64,000 nt of DNA from Streptomyces sp. LaPpAH-108 (GTDB lineage: Bacteria; Actinomycetota; Actinomycetes; Streptomycetales; Streptomycetaceae), in NCBI RefSeq assembly GCF_000373625.1, contig NZ_KB891993.1, forward strand, positions 186,001 through 250,000, in the 5' to 3' direction. The notes under the pieces were generated by a model that searched no databases, had not been told where the DNA came from, and saw only the letters and a list, made by a program, of their open reading frames with translations. Positions within the stretch are counted from its first letter, which is position 1; each line of letters starts with the position of its first letter. A program made the translations under genes and the position numbers. Shown piece by piece: positions 46,983-58,207 of the stretch.

Positions 46983-48490
46983 CAGAACAGGCCCTTCGGC
47001 AGGGTCGCGTCGTGGTCGGCCACGGCGTCGGTGTCGACGGCCGGGAACAGTCCGGCGAGGCCGTCGGCGGTCAGGCCGGGCAGGCGCTCGGCGGCGGCCA
47101 GGAACCGGTCCTGGTCGGCCGGGGCGACGATGCCCTCGGTGAGGGTGCGGAACTTGCTCGCGTAGGCCGGGCGGTCGAAGGGGCGGGCCCCGGCGGGGTG
47201 GGCGTCGGCGACGGCCAGCTCGTCCTCGATCACGGAGCCGTCCTCCAGCGTGATCACGGCGCGACCGCCGAAGGCGCGGCGCTCCGGGTCGGGGTCGTGG
47301 TAGCGGCGGGTCCACTCGGGGTCCTCGACCGTGGTGATCTTCCGCCAGAGCGCGACGGTCTCGGGGCGCCGGGCGCGCTCGGGGGCGTAGGAACGCTCGT
47401 GGTGCCAGGTGCCGTCCTCCAGGGCGACGGCGAAGATGTACGGCACCGAGTGGTCGAGGGTCTCGCGGCTGGCCGTCGGGTCGTACTTCTGCGGATCGTT
47501 CGCGCCGGAGCCGATCACGTTGTGGGTGTGGTGGCTGGTGTGCAGGACGACCGAGCGGACCTTCTCCAGCGGGCCGGTCTTCTCGCGCAGCCGCCGGGCC
47601 AGGTCGATGATCGCCTGGGCCTGGTACTCGGCGGAGTGCTCCTTGGTGTAGGTGTCGAGGATCGCGCGGCGGGGCTCGCCGGGTTCCGGGAGCAGGACCG
47701 TGTAGTCCGACTCCGGGCCGTCGAGCATCCAGGCCAGGAAGCCGTCCTCGCCCTCGTAGAGGGGGGACGGGGAGGTCTCGCCGCGCATCGCGCGGTCCAC
47801 GGCCTCGATGGCGGCCTTTCCGGCGAAGGCGGGGGCGTACGCCTTCCAGCTGGAGATCTCGCCCTTGCGGGACTGCCGGGTCGCGGTGGTGGTGTGCACC
47901 GCCTGCTGCACGGCCTGGTACACCATCTCGGTGGGCAGCCGCAGCAGGGCGCCGAGGCCGCCCGCGGTGGCGGCGCTGAGGTGGGCCACGTGGTCGATGC
48001 GGTGCGCGTGCAGGCAGATGCCCTTGACCAGGGCGACGTGGATCTCGTAGGCGGCGACGATGCCGCGCAGCAGGTCGGCGCCGGTGCGGCCGGTGTGCTG
48101 GGCGACGGCGAGCAGGGGCGGGATGTTGTCGCCGGGGTGGGAGTAGTCGGCGGCCAGGTAGGTGTCGTGGAAGTCGAGTTCGCGGACCGCCGTGCCGTTG
48201 GCCCAGGCGGCCCACTCGGGGGAGACGCGGGTGCGGGTGCCGAAGACGGAGGCGCCGGGGGTGCTCGCGCCGTGCGCGGTGGCCTGGGCCCGGGCGACGG
48301 CGACGGGGCGGCGCAGCAGCGAGGCGACGGCGACCGAGGCGTTGTCGATCACCCGGTTGACGGCCATGGCCGTGCTGTCGGCGTCCGGCTCCTCGGTGGC
48401 GGTGGCCACGGCGGCGAGCTTCCAGGCGAGCTGGTCCTCGCGCGGCAGGCGGTCGGCGCTGGGGTGGACTCGGACGTGGTGCTCGATCAC
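46982..48490 (-). CDS. prpD: 2-methylcitrate dehydratase, MmgE/PrpD family
   Basis: A 502-residue iron-independent dehydratase that converts 2-methylcitrate to 2-methyl-cis-aconitate. Family features: [15 protein letters not shown] (active-site loop), [13 protein letters not shown], and [15 protein letters not shown] 48490 has GAGGAG 4 bases upstream. It is the first gene of prpDBC and diverges from the regulator gene. Confidence 0.92.
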   Translation of the reverse strand: MIEHHVRVHPSADRLPREDQLAWKLAAVATATEEPDADSTAMAVNRVIDNASVAVASLLRRPVAVARAQATAHGASTPGASVFGTRTRVSPEWAAWANGTAVRELDFHDTYLAADYSHPGDNIPPLLAVAQHTGRTGADLLRGIVAAYEIHVALVKGICLHAHRIDHVAHLSAATAGGLGALLRLPTEMVYQAVQQAVHTTTATRQSRKGEISSWKAYAPAFAGKAAIEAVDRAMRGETSPSPLYEGEDGFLAWMLDGPESDYTVLLPEPGEPRRAILDTYTKEHSAEYQAQAIIDLARRLREKTGPLEKVRSVVLHTSHHTHNVIGSGANDPQKYDPTASRETLDHSVPYIFAVALEDGTWHHERSYAPERARRPETVALWRKITTVEDPEWTRRYHDPDPERRAFGGRAVITLEDGSVIEDELAVADAHPAGARPFDRPAYASKFRTLTEGIVAPADQDRFLAAAERLPGLTADGLAGLFPAVDTDAVADHDATLPKGLF

Positions 48491-48604
48491 GGGACTCCTC
48501 GCGAGGGCGGTCGGACGGGTCTGACGTGATCGAGAGTGCCCGGTGGAGAGGCGCCGGACCACCCCTGTGGCCTGCGGAATCCGTACATGGCGGGCCTGTG
48601 GAAC

Positions 48605-48641
48605 TGCGAAATCTGCGAATTGTGCGGATGCTATGTTCGCA
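48605..48641. promoter_or_regulatory. tandem 9-bp repeats with TGCGAA/TTCGCA cores, candidate PrpR operator
   Basis: TGCGAA at 48605 and 48614 and TGCGGA at 48623 form three 9-bp-spaced units, followed by the inverted TTCGCAAG at 48636. They sit between the divergent prpD and regulator genes. The core is the same as in the aceA control region. Confidence 0.62.
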
Positions 48642-48694
48642 AGCAGGCCGCCCCCGGCACCGACGCCCGCGGCCCGTGAGAGGAGGCGGTGACG

Positions 48695-50137
48695 ATGGTC
48701 CGGCGCACGGACGTCCGCAAGATCTACGCCCACGCCAGACTGCGCCGCCTGCGCCGTGAGCAGGGCATGAACCAGGTCGACATGGCCCGTGCCCTGGGCA
48801 TCTCCACCAGCTACGCCAATCAGATCGAGCAGGGCCAGCGCCCGCTGACCGCGCCGGTGCTGCGGCGGATCGCGGAGGTGTTCGGCGTCGACGCGGAGTA
48901 CTTCTCCGAGGCCGCCGAGGACCGGCTCGCCGCCGATCTGCGCGACGCGCTGTCCGACGAGGCGTGCGGGGCCACGCCGCCCGCCGCCGAGGAGATCACC
49001 GAGGCCGCCCGCGACCACCCGGAGGTGGCCCGCGCGCTGGTCGCCCTGCACCGGCGCTACCGCGACGCCGCCGAGCAGGCCGCCGCCCTCGCCTCACCGG
49101 GCTCCGACGCCGCCCCGCCGCTCCCGGGCGAACCCCATGACGAGGTCCGGGACTTCTTCTACGCCCACCACAACCACTTCGACCCCCTCGACACCGAGGC
49201 CGAGCGCGCGGCCGGTGTCATGGAGCTGCGCCCCGGCCGCACCGCCGACCCGCTCGCCGCGCGCCTCGCCGCACGGCACGGCGTCACGGTGGTCCAGGCC
49301 GCTCCGGGCCACTCCCCCGACGCCCGCCGCTTCGACCGGGAGGCCGGGCTGCTCTTCCTCTCCCCCTGGCTCAGCGACGGCCAGCGTGCCTTCCAGCTCG
49401 CCACCCAACTGGCCCTGCTGGAGCACGGTCCGCTGCTCGACGGCCTCGCCACCAGCGCCCCCGAGCTGACCTCGCCCGACTCCACGGCTCTGGCCCGCAT
49501 CGGCCTGGCCAACTATTTCGCGGGCGCCCTCCTGCTGCCGTACACCGCCTTCCACGCGACCGCCGAGGAGATGGGCTACGACATCGAGCTGCTGTCCGCC
49601 CGCTTCGGAGTCGGCTTCGAGACGGTCTGCCACCGGCTGAGCACCCTTCAGCGCACCGGTCACCGGGGCGTGCCGTTCTCCTTCCTGCGGGTCGACCGGG
49701 CGGGCAACATCTCCAAGCGGCAGTCCGCGACCGACTTCCACTTCTCCCGCCTGGGCGGCACCTGCCCGCTGTGGACGGTGTACGAGGCGTTCTCCGCGCC
49801 GGGGCGGATACTCACCCAGGTCGCGGAAATGCCGGACGGCAAGCGGTACTTCTGGATCGCCCGCACCGTCACCCGGGGCGGCCTCGGCCATCACGCCCCG
49901 CGCGCCGAGTTCGCCGTCGCCCTCGGCTGTGAACTGCGGCACGCCCAGCGGCTGGTGTACGCCGAGGGCGTCGCCCTGGACGACCCGCGCTCCGCGACCC
50001 CGATCGGTCTGGGCTGCCGTATCTGCGAGCGCCGCGACTGCGCGCAGCGGGCCCGTCCACCGGCGGGCGGGCGGCTGACGATCGATCCCGACCGGCGTAC
50101 GTATGTGCCGTATCCGGTGGAGTCCGGGCGTCCTTGA
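48695..50137 (+). CDS. prpR: PrpR-like regulator of the methylcitrate operon
   Basis: A 480-residue paralogue of the regulator at 33760: XRE HTH (about 9-65), IrrE-like domain ([23 protein letters not shown]) and C-terminal DUF2083 Cys cluster ([20 protein letters not shown]). In mycobacteria the equivalent protein activates prpDC when propionyl-CoA accumulates and carries an iron-sulfur cluster. ATG 48695 has GAGGAGG 8 bases upstream. Confidence 0.86.
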   Translation: MVRRTDVRKIYAHARLRRLRREQGMNQVDMARALGISTSYANQIEQGQRPLTAPVLRRIAEVFGVDAEYFSEAAEDRLAADLRDALSDEACGATPPAAEEITEAARDHPEVARALVALHRRYRDAAEQAAALASPGSDAAPPLPGEPHDEVRDFFYAHHNHFDPLDTEAERAAGVMELRPGRTADPLAARLAARHGVTVVQAAPGHSPDARRFDREAGLLFLSPWLSDGQRAFQLATQLALLEHGPLLDGLATSAPELTSPDSTALARIGLANYFAGALLLPYTAFHATAEEMGYDIELLSARFGVGFETVCHRLSTLQRTGHRGVPFSFLRVDRAGNISKRQSATDFHFSRLGGTCPLWTVYEAFSAPGRILTQVAEMPDGKRYFWIARTVTRGGLGHHAPRAEFAVALGCELRHAQRLVYAEGVALDDPRSATPIGLGCRICERRDCAQRARPPAGGRLTIDPDRRTYVPYPVESGRP

Positions 50138-50165
50138 GCCGGAGGGGCGGCCCTCCGGCTCAAGG
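50132..50165. terminator. bidirectional hairpin terminator
   Basis: A perfect 15-bp inverted repeat (arms 50132-50146 and 50151-50165, loop GCGG) overlapping the regulator's stop codon and serving the convergent enoyl-CoA hydratase. Confidence 0.82.
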
Positions 50166-50170
50166 GAGGA

Positions 50171-50950
50171 TCACCGGTGCCGGAACTCGGGCGCCCGCTT
50201 GCCGACGAAGGCGCCCATGCCCTCCTTCTGGTCGGCGGTCGCGAACACCGCGTGGAACAGACGGCGTTCGAAGCGGACGCCTTCCGCGAGGGTGGTCTCG
50301 AAGGCGCGGGCGACCGCTTCCTTCGCCATCATCGCGACCGGCAGGGACATCCCGGCGACGGTCTCGGCGACCGCGAGCGCTTCACCGAGGAGGTCGGCGG
50401 CGGGCACGACCCGCGACACCAGCCCACTGCGCTCGGCCTCGGCGGCGTCCATGGTGCGCCCGGTCAGACACATGTCCATGGCCTTGGCCTTGCCCACGGC
50501 CCGGGTCAGCCGCTGAGAGCCGCCGATACCGGGGATCACCCCGAGTTTGATCTCGGGCTGGCCGAACACGGCGGTGTCGGCGGCGAGCAGGATGTCGCAG
50601 AGCATGGCGAGTTCGCAGCCACCGCCGAGGGCGTAACCGGCGACGGCCGCGACGGTCGGGGTGCGCAGTTGCCCGAGCCGGTCCCAGGCCGCGAACCAGT
50701 CGGCGAGGTACATGTCCATGTACCCCTGCGGCTGCATCTCCTTGATGTCGGCACCGGCCGCGAACGCCTTGTCCGAGCCGGTGATGACGATGCAGCCGCA
50801 GTCCGGATCGCGGTCCAGGGCCTCGGTCGCGGCGACCACCTCGTTCATCACCTGGAGGTTGAGCGCGTTGAGGGCTTTGGGCCGGTTGAGGGTGAGCAGG
50901 GCGGTACGGCCCTTGCGTTCGACCAGGACGGTCTCGTACTCGGTGGTCAC
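50171..50950 (-). CDS. enoyl-CoA hydratase, probably methacrylyl-CoA hydratase
   Basis: A 259-residue crotonase. The oxyanion loop is [11 protein letters not shown], and both catalytic Glu are present ([25 protein letters not shown]). It is last in the five-gene valine operon, coupled to mmsB by a four-base overlap. The context predicts hydration of methacrylyl-CoA to 3-hydroxyisobutyryl-CoA. Confidence 0.88.
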   Translation of the reverse strand: MTTEYETVLVERKGRTALLTLNRPKALNALNLQVMNEVVAATEALDRDPDCGCIVITGSDKAFAAGADIKEMQPQGYMDMYLADWFAAWDRLGQLRTPTVAAVAGYALGGGCELAMLCDILLAADTAVFGQPEIKLGVIPGIGGSQRLTRAVGKAKAMDMCLTGRTMDAAEAERSGLVSRVVPAADLLGEALAVAETVAGMSLPVAMMAKEAVARAFETTLAEGVRFERRLFHAVFATADQKEGMGAFVGKRAPEFRHR

Positions 50951-51843
50951 GTGGCTTCTCCGCTCTGGTCCCTGATGGTGCGGACGATGCCCGAGAAGTC
51001 CTCGGAGTCACCGACGCGTTCGGCGTAGGCCGCGTACAACTCGGCCGCCTTGCGGCCGAGTTCCGCGTGGACACCGCCCTCACGGAGGGCGTTGGCGGCC
51101 AGGCCCAGGTCCTTGGCCATGAGGGAGGCCGCGAAACCGGGACGGTAGTCGCGATTGGCCGGGCTGGTCGGAACCGGGCCGGGGACGGGGCAGTTGACGC
51201 TGAGCGCCCAGCACTGTCCGGAGGCCATGGAGGCCACCTCGTACAGCGCCTGGTGGGACAGGCCCAGGCTCTCGCCCAGGACGAACGCCTCGCTGACCGC
51301 GATCATGGAGACGCCGAGGATCATGTTGTTGCAGATCTTGGCGGCCTGTCCGGCGCCCGGGCCGCCGCAGTGCACGGCCTTCTTGCCCATGATGTCCAGC
51401 AAGGGACGTGCCTCGGCGAACTCGTCCTCGCCCCCACCGGCCATGAAGGTCAGCGTGGCGGCCTCGGCGCCGACCACCCCGCCGGACACGGGTGCGTCCA
51501 GGGCGCGCATCCCGGCGGCGCGGGCCCGCTCGTGAGCCGTTCGCGCGTCGGCGACGTCGATGGTCGAGCAGTCCACGAAGAGGGTGCCGGGCCGGGCGGC
51601 GGTGAGGATGTCGTCGTAGAGGGCGAGGACGTGCCGTCCGGCGGGCAGCATGGTGACGACGATCTCGGCGTCCGCCACGGCGTCGGGCGCCGAGGCGGCG
51701 CGCTCGGCTCCGGCCGTGACCGCGCCGTCCAGCGCGGCGGGCACCAGGTCGTAGGCCCGTACCCGGTGTCCGGCCTTGACGAGGTTGGCGGCCATGGGCA
51801 GGCCCATGTGCCCGAGGCCGAGGAATGCGACAGTGCGGCTCAC
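50947..51843 (-). CDS. mmsB: 3-hydroxyisobutyrate dehydrogenase
   Basis: A 298-residue NAD-dependent beta-hydroxyacid dehydrogenase. Rossmann motif [10 protein letters not shown], substrate loop [11 protein letters not shown], and catalytic Lys in [11 protein letters not shown]. It converts 3-hydroxyisobutyrate to methylmalonate semialdehyde, the substrate of MmsA in the same operon. Four-base overlaps join it to both neighbours. Confidence 0.91.
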   Translation of the reverse strand: MSRTVAFLGLGHMGLPMAANLVKAGHRVRAYDLVPAALDGAVTAGAERAASAPDAVADAEIVVTMLPAGRHVLALYDDILTAARPGTLFVDCSTIDVADARTAHERARAAGMRALDAPVSGGVVGAEAATLTFMAGGGEDEFAEARPLLDIMGKKAVHCGGPGAGQAAKICNNMILGVSMIAVSEAFVLGESLGLSHQALYEVASMASGQCWALSVNCPVPGPVPTSPANRDYRPGFAASLMAKDLGLAANALREGGVHAELGRKAAELYAAYAERVGDSEDFSGIVRTIRDQSGEAT

Positions 51844-52904
51844 CAGGCCACCTCCACAGGGGTACCGGGTCCGGCGAGGCCGAGTTCGCGCTCGCCGAGA
51901 GGTGCGAAGAAGCGCGCCACGTCGGCATCGGTGACCTCGGCCAGGGTCTCCGGGGTCCAGCGCGGGTCACGGTCCTTGTCGATGATCTGGGCGCGGACAC
52001 CTTCCAGCAGATCGGGGCTGGTCAGGGCCGCGCAGGAGACGCGGTACTCCTGGTCGAGCACCGCCTCCAGCGGGCCGAGCCGCCGGGCCCGGCGCAGGGA
52101 CTCCAGGGTGACCTTCAAGGCGGTGGGCGACTTGGTGAGCAGGCCGTGCGCCGCCTCCTTCGCGGCGGGGTCGTCGTGCGCGAGCAGCCGGTGCAGGATC
52201 AGCTCGACCGAATCAGCGGCGTAGCAGGCGTCGATCCACCCCCGCCGGGCGGCCAGTTCGGCGGGCGGGGGCGGCTGGACGTACCGGGCGACGGCGTCCC
52301 GTACGGGAAGTGCGGCGAGGTCGTCCAGGAACGCCGGGAGCGATCCGGACGGCAGGTGGTGATCGGCCAGTCCGCACAGCAGGGCGTCGCCCGCGCCGAT
52401 CGGGGTTCCGGTCAGGGCGAGATGTGTGCCCAGTTCGCCGGGGGCGAGGGCGAGGAGGTAGGTGCCGCCCACGTCCGGGACGAAGCCGATGCCGGTCTCC
52501 GGCATGGCGATCCGGGACCGTTCGGTGACGACCCGGACGCTGCCATGTGCGGAGATCCCGACGCCGCCGCCCATGACGATGCCGTCCATGACGGCGACGT
52601 ACGGCTTCGGGTAGCGGGCGATGCGGGCGTTGAGCCGGTACTCGTCCCGCCAGAACGCGGCCGAGGCGGCACCGTCACCGTCCCGGGCGTCGTCGTGGAT
52701 GGCGCGGATGTCACCGCCCGCGCACAGGCCGCGTTCGCCCGCGCCGGTGATGACGACGGTCTCGACGGCCGGATCGTGTTCCCACTCCGTGAGCGCTTCG
52801 TCGATGCGGAGCACCATCTCGTGGGTGAGGGAGTTCAGCGCCTCGGGGCGGTCGAGGACGATGTGGGCGGCATGACCCTGCGTACGGAACAGGATGTCGC
52901 TCAT
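51840..52904 (-). CDS. 3-hydroxyisobutyryl-CoA hydrolase (HIBCH-type)
   Basis: A 354-residue crotonase-superfamily hydrolase that releases 3-hydroxyisobutyrate from CoA. The diagnostic G-V-G-I-S-A-H-G and M-P-E-T-G-I-G-F-V-P-D-V-G-G segments distinguish HIBCH from hydratases, as does the extra C-terminal domain. It is coupled to the acyl-CoA dehydrogenase by a four-base overlap. Confidence 0.9.
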   Translation of the reverse strand: MSDILFRTQGHAAHIVLDRPEALNSLTHEMVLRIDEALTEWEHDPAVETVVITGAGERGLCAGGDIRAIHDDARDGDGAASAAFWRDEYRLNARIARYPKPYVAVMDGIVMGGGVGISAHGSVRVVTERSRIAMPETGIGFVPDVGGTYLLALAPGELGTHLALTGTPIGAGDALLCGLADHHLPSGSLPAFLDDLAALPVRDAVARYVQPPPPAELAARRGWIDACYAADSVELILHRLLAHDDPAAKEAAHGLLTKSPTALKVTLESLRRARRLGPLEAVLDQEYRVSCAALTSPDLLEGVRAQIIDKDRDPRWTPETLAEVTDADVARFFAPLGERELGLAGPGTPVEVAW

Positions 52905-54049
52905 CCGAACGCCTCCGTCAGACCTCGGGCCACGATGACGCGCATGATCTCGTTGGTTCCTTCCAGGATCTGATGGACGCGCAGGTCACGGACGATCTTC
53001 TCGATGCCGTACTCGCTGAGGTAGCCGTAGCCGCCGTGGAGCTGGAGCGCGCGGTCGGCGACCGAGTAGCCGGTGTCGGTGGCGAACCGCTTCGCCATCG
53101 CGCACAGGTACGGCGCCTGCGGATCGCGCCGGTCCAGTGCCTGCGCGGCCTGCTGGACCAGGGCGCGGGCCGCGGCGAGTTCGGTCGCCATGTCGGCGAG
53201 GCGGAAACGCAGGGCCTGGGCGTCGAGGAGGCGCTGTCCGAAGGCTTCGCGGTCGGCGAGGTGGGCCAGGCTGCGGTCGAGTGCGCTGCGGGCACCGCCC
53301 AGGGAGCAGGCGGCGATGCCGAGTCGGCCGCCGTTGAGGCCGCTCATGGCGATGCGGAAGCCGTCTCCCTCGCGGCCGAGGAGCCGGTCGGCGGGCAGTC
53401 GGACGCCATCCAGGACGACCTGGCGGGTGGGCTGGGCGTTCCAGCCCATCTTGCGCTCGTCGGGGCCGAAGGCGAGGCCGGGGTCGTCCTTGTCGACGAC
53501 GAACGCGGAGACGCCGTCCGGTCCCGGTCCGCCGGTGCGGGCCATGACGACATAGAGCTGGGAGGCGCCCGCGCCGGAGATGAACTGCTTGACGCCGGTG
53601 AGCACCCAGTGGTCGCCGTCGCGGACGGCGCGGGTGGTGAGCGCGGCGGCGTCCGAGCCCGCGCCCGGCTCGGTCAGGCAGTAGCTGGCGAGGTCGTCCA
53701 TCGCGCACAGCCGGGGCAGCCATTGCTCGCGCTGGACCGGGTCGCCGTAGGTGTCGATCATCCAGGCGACCATGTTGTGGATGGAGAGGTAGCCCGCGAT
53801 GGAGGGGCAGCCGGAGGCCAGGCTCTCGAAGACGAGGACGCCGTCGGAGCGGGTGAGGCCGGAGCCGCCGTACTCCTCACGGACGTAGACGCCGCCGAGG
53901 CCGAGCCCTGCGGCCTTGCGCAGGACGTCCACGGGGAAGTGCTTGTCGCGGTCCCATTCCAGGGCGTGCGGGGCCAGATGGTCCTGGGCGAAGTCGAGGG
54001 TGGCCTCGACGAGGGCCTGCTGTTCCTCGGTCAGAAGGGTGCTGGTCAT
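52901..54049 (-). CDS. acyl-CoA dehydrogenase, probably isobutyryl-CoA dehydrogenase
   Basis: A 382-residue FAD enzyme: Y-C-L-T-E-P-G-A-G-S-D (FAD/substrate site), Q-L-H-G-G-Y-G-Y-L-S, and the catalytic Glu in I-L-E-G-T-N-E-I. In this operon its task should be oxidation of isobutyryl-CoA to methacrylyl-CoA, the first committed valine step after the keto-acid dehydrogenase. Six bases separate it from mmsA. Confidence 0.9.
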   Translation of the reverse strand: MTSTLLTEEQQALVEATLDFAQDHLAPHALEWDRDKHFPVDVLRKAAGLGLGGVYVREEYGGSGLTRSDGVLVFESLASGCPSIAGYLSIHNMVAWMIDTYGDPVQREQWLPRLCAMDDLASYCLTEPGAGSDAAALTTRAVRDGDHWVLTGVKQFISGAGASQLYVVMARTGGPGPDGVSAFVVDKDDPGLAFGPDERKMGWNAQPTRQVVLDGVRLPADRLLGREGDGFRIAMSGLNGGRLGIAACSLGGARSALDRSLAHLADREAFGQRLLDAQALRFRLADMATELAAARALVQQAAQALDRRDPQAPYLCAMAKRFATDTGYSVADRALQLHGGYGYLSEYGIEKIVRDLRVHQILEGTNEIMRVIVARGLTEAFG

Positions 54050-54055
54050 GGCCGC

Positions 54056-55579
<1,524 letters not shown>

Positions 55580-55824
55580 GGGTGCCTGCTCTCGTCAGGT
55601 GGGGTCCGGGGACGGCGCGCGGACCGGTCGCACACGGACACGGTGGCGTGCGGGTGCGCGGGCCGCGCGGGATGCGTGAATGGCGTGGGGGCCGTCAGGG
55701 CGTGACGGCGGAGACGGGCCGGACTCCTGGGCGTACCGCTGCTGTTGAGGCAGGTCGGCCGGGATCGTGGACGCACACCGGTGCCATGCGTGTCAGCTCC
55801 ATCCTCGTGGACCACACGGAACAT

Positions 55825-55973
55825 CCCGCGGCCGGTATCCTGACTTCCGGATCAGCGCGCGCCGTCCGCCTTCCCGACATCCAGCTCGTCAGTGGCGTCC
55901 TGCTCGACGGCGTACTCCCCGGTCACAGTGGCGGGACCGTGCCGGAATCACACCGGCTTCCCTGCACCGCGGG
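55825..55973 (-). promoter_or_regulatory. cobalamin riboswitch upstream of the valine operon
   Basis: Reading the minus strand: closing stem CCCGCGG/CCGCGGG, then G-G-G-A-A-G-C-C-G-G-T-G-T-G-A-T-T-C-C-G-G, the C-C-C-G-C-C-A-C-T-G-T-G-A core, a variable helical region, and the B12 box (GGAAGTCAGGATACCGGCC). It points at mmsA with no gene between. The 245 bases to the mmsA start could hold the expression platform. Confidence 0.9.
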
Positions 55974-55990
55974 CCTTGCTCGCGACTATA

Positions 55991-56008
55991 TAGTTGGACG
56001 TCCTAGTA
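55991..56008 (-). promoter_or_regulatory. palindrome TAGTTGGACGTCCTAGTA at the probable mmsA promoter
   Basis: GGACGTCC is a perfect 8-bp core and the outer bases are nearly symmetric. On the minus strand TATATA follows it directly as a likely -10, so a bound repressor would occlude the promoter of the riboswitch leader. Confidence 0.5.
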
Positions 56009-56649
56009 AATCCAGCCCCTGGTGGAGCGCATTCGGGTGACACCGGGTTCGGGGGGCCGCCCTCGGTTTCCCGCGCCGCCGCGAACCGCACCGGCGCCCG
56101 GAATCGCGCCGCCCGCCCGACCATGGCCAGAAAAAGGCGACCACCCCGAGAAAGGTGGCCGCCTTCGACGAACCCTCGCTCAGCGAACCCCGACCTCAGC
56201 GAGCGGCCGCCGCTGACGCGGTGTCGGGTCAGCCGGGAAGTACAAGTAGCACACGCCACCAGCCCGCGATGCGACCTACCCCGAGGCGTTGCACCACTTC
56301 GTCCGCAGCCAGATACTCTCGAACTGATTCGACAGGCATTATCAGTTCCACCACAGCACATCAAATGAGCAGGTCAGACCCCATGGGGCCGATGCAAGTT
56401 GTCGGGCCCCACGGGACCTCATGCTGACTTCGTGCTGACTTCCAGTGCCGTCCCTTCCGGACCATTCGTGCCCGCGTGCTGGATCGGCGCTGACCCGGCG
56501 GCCAGCAGAGTTCACGATCCCAGCCGACAACAACCGAGTCCCCGGCCGGGGTCTTCCCGACGAGGACAATCACGCGCTGTGAACGCTTCCTCCGTTTGGT
56601 GTGGCCGAATCATGCAGCTACCGTCCTGCTCCAGCTTGACCTATGAGAA
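56009..56649. other. intergenic region with no intact gene
   Basis: About 640 bases with only short frames of poor coding quality. It lies between the valine-operon promoter and an excisionase remnant and is probably decayed mobile-element DNA. No tRNA or attachment site could be recognised. Confidence 0.5.
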
Positions 56650-56794
56650 ATGGACGGACGAACTGTGTGGGACGTCAAGGAGCTTGCCCGCTATCTCTGC
56701 AATCCTCCCTCTTGGATATACGACAACCACGCCAAGGAGGGCATCCCGAGCTTCCGGGTAGGCCAACAGCTTCGATTCACTCTCCATGAAGCGG
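56650..56794 (+). pseudogene. excisionase-like helix-turn-helix gene, 3' end lost
   Basis: The frame from ATG 56650 encodes a MerR/Xis-type DNA-binding domain of integrative elements (W-D-V-K-E-L-A-R-Y-L, S-W-I-Y-D-N-H, E-G-I-P-S-F-R-V-G-Q-Q-L-R-F, about residues 6-44). Similarity stops at the CRISPR-like repeat; the frame then runs as low-quality sequence to 57057. No integrase is present, so this is a remnant. Confidence 0.55.
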
Positions 56795-56884
56795 AACACT
56801 CCCGCACCTGCGGGGGTGTTCCGGTGTCCCAGTCGTTGCCGATGCGGGCTTTGCGGTCCTCCCCGCAGGCGCGGGGGTGTTCCG
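56795..56884 (+). CRISPR. one-spacer type I-E-like CRISPR remnant
   Basis: Two 29-base units, 56795-56823 and 56856-56884, share 21 positions including the whole 3' part (GCGGGGGTGTTCCG). They flank exactly 32 bases, the standard type I-E spacer length. The second unit has the usual GTCCTCCCCGC start; the first is degenerate. No cas gene or leader was found. Confidence 0.7.
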
Positions 56885-57172
56885 CTCCTCGCGGACCCGC
56901 TGAAGGTCACCGTCGACGGCGTAGTGACCATGGATCTCCAAGAGAACCTGCGTGGGATCGAGCGGCAGATTTGAACAGGTTCGGCAAGCTCCTGCCCTGG
57001 ACGACCCCGACGGCGACCCGGAGGGCGACGGCGAGCTACTCGTCCAAGCCTGGTTGACCCCTACCCGCCACTATCGGTAGAGACGACACGTCAGCACGCT
57101 CCAGCTTGTCGGGCAGCGCGGGACACACCGGGGTGGTGGCACGGAGGGCAAGCGGCGGGCAGGATCAGCGGC
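56885..57172. other. probable gene fragments, no intact gene
   Basis: Short stretches with good codon bias in different frames (for example K-V-T-V-D-G-V-V-T-M-D-L-Q-E-N-L-R-G-I before a TGA at 56972, and D-D-P-D-G-D-P-E-G-D-G-E-L-L-V in another) suggest frameshifted remains. I could not assign a family. Confidence 0.4.
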
Positions 57173-58204
57173 ATGAAGATTCTGGTGCTTGGCGGAACCT
57201 GGTTTCTCGGGCGAGCGGTTGCCCAGGCCGCACTCGATCGAGGGTGGTCGGTGGACGCCTTCAACAGGGGAAGGTCCGGCTCCGCGCCGGACGGAACGCG
57301 CGAGATTCACGGAGATCGCACCGTACGCGAGGATCTGGTGCGCTTGGCGCTGCAGGGGCCTTGGGATGCCGTGGTCGACACCTCGGCCTCCGAGCTTGCC
57401 CCGCGCGACGTGCTGGCGGGAGCACGGGCGCTCGAACCCGTCGCGCGGAAGTACGTCTATATCTCGACCGTGAACGCCTATCGGGGATGGCCGAACGAGC
57501 CGCTCACGGAATCCTCGGAGCTGCTCGGCGCACCCGCTGATGCCGACGTGAACTATGGTCGGCTTCCGGCTAACTGGGACGGACCGGACTGGTACTACGG
57601 TCGACAGAAGGCTGGCGCCGAGCGTGCGGCGAAGGAGGCGTTCGGCGCTTCCCGTGTCTCGATCCTGCGGCCTGGCGTAATCCTGGGGCCCGGAGAATAC
57701 GTGGGCCGACTTCCTTGGTGGCTGCAGCGGGCTTCAAAGGGCGGAGCGATCCTTGCTCCGGGCGTCCCGAACAAGGCGATCCAACCGGTGGATGTACGCG
57801 ACGTGGCAGCGTTCGCGCTCGACCAGGCTGCTTCGTCAAGCGGTGGTGAGTTCAACGTGACCGCGCCGTTGGACCACGAGACCATGAGCGGCTTCCTCGG
57901 CGCCTGCGTCGATGCGACCGGGGGTGCCGGCGAGCTTGTCTGGGCACCCGACGATCTCCTCGTGGCGCACGGCGTGCAGCAGTGGACCGAGCTGCCGCTC
58001 TGGCGTACCCACGCGGGCGTGTGGAACGTCGATTCTTCGGGCGCGCAGGCGGCCGGTCTCCGATGCCGGCCTCTTGCGGAGACCGTTCGCGATACGTGGG
58101 AGTGGATGCAGTCTGGTGGAGTGCCCGTCGAGCATCCTCGTTGGGCCGAGCATGGGATCTCTCCGGAGAAGGAGGCGGCGATCCTTGCCGAGTTGGGCTT
58201 CTGA
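57173..58204 (+). CDS. NAD-dependent epimerase/dehydratase family protein
   Basis: A 343-residue extended SDR. The cofactor loop is I-L-V-L-G-G-T-W-F-L-G, and the catalytic pair is Y-Y-G-R-Q-K (Tyr and Lys spaced as in Y-x3-K). The gene converges on the TPR regulator 3 bases away. In other streptomycetes this type of reductase is often next to such regulators; the substrate is unknown. Confidence 0.8.
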   Translation: MKILVLGGTWFLGRAVAQAALDRGWSVDAFNRGRSGSAPDGTREIHGDRTVREDLVRLALQGPWDAVVDTSASELAPRDVLAGARALEPVARKYVYISTVNAYRGWPNEPLTESSELLGAPADADVNYGRLPANWDGPDWYYGRQKAGAERAAKEAFGASRVSILRPGVILGPGEYVGRLPWWLQRASKGGAILAPGVPNKAIQPVDVRDVAAFALDQAASSSGGEFNVTAPLDHETMSGFLGACVDATGGAGELVWAPDDLLVAHGVQQWTELPLWRTHAGVWNVDSSGAQAAGLRCRPLAETVRDTWEWMQSGGVPVEHPRWAEHGISPEKEAAILAELGF

Positions 58205-58207
58205 AGG

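Noticed and set aside
43809..47165. 1118-residue plus-strand frame across thiI, prpC and prpB
   Set aside because: Out of frame with thiI and antisense to prpC/prpB, all of which have full catalytic motifs. It is Gly/Arg/Ala low-complexity.
55580..55824. Small His-containing frame after the second riboswitch, considered as cbtB
   Set aside because: CbtB is a common riboswitch target and has a membrane helix with a C-terminal His cluster. Neither is present, so mmsA is the first gene.
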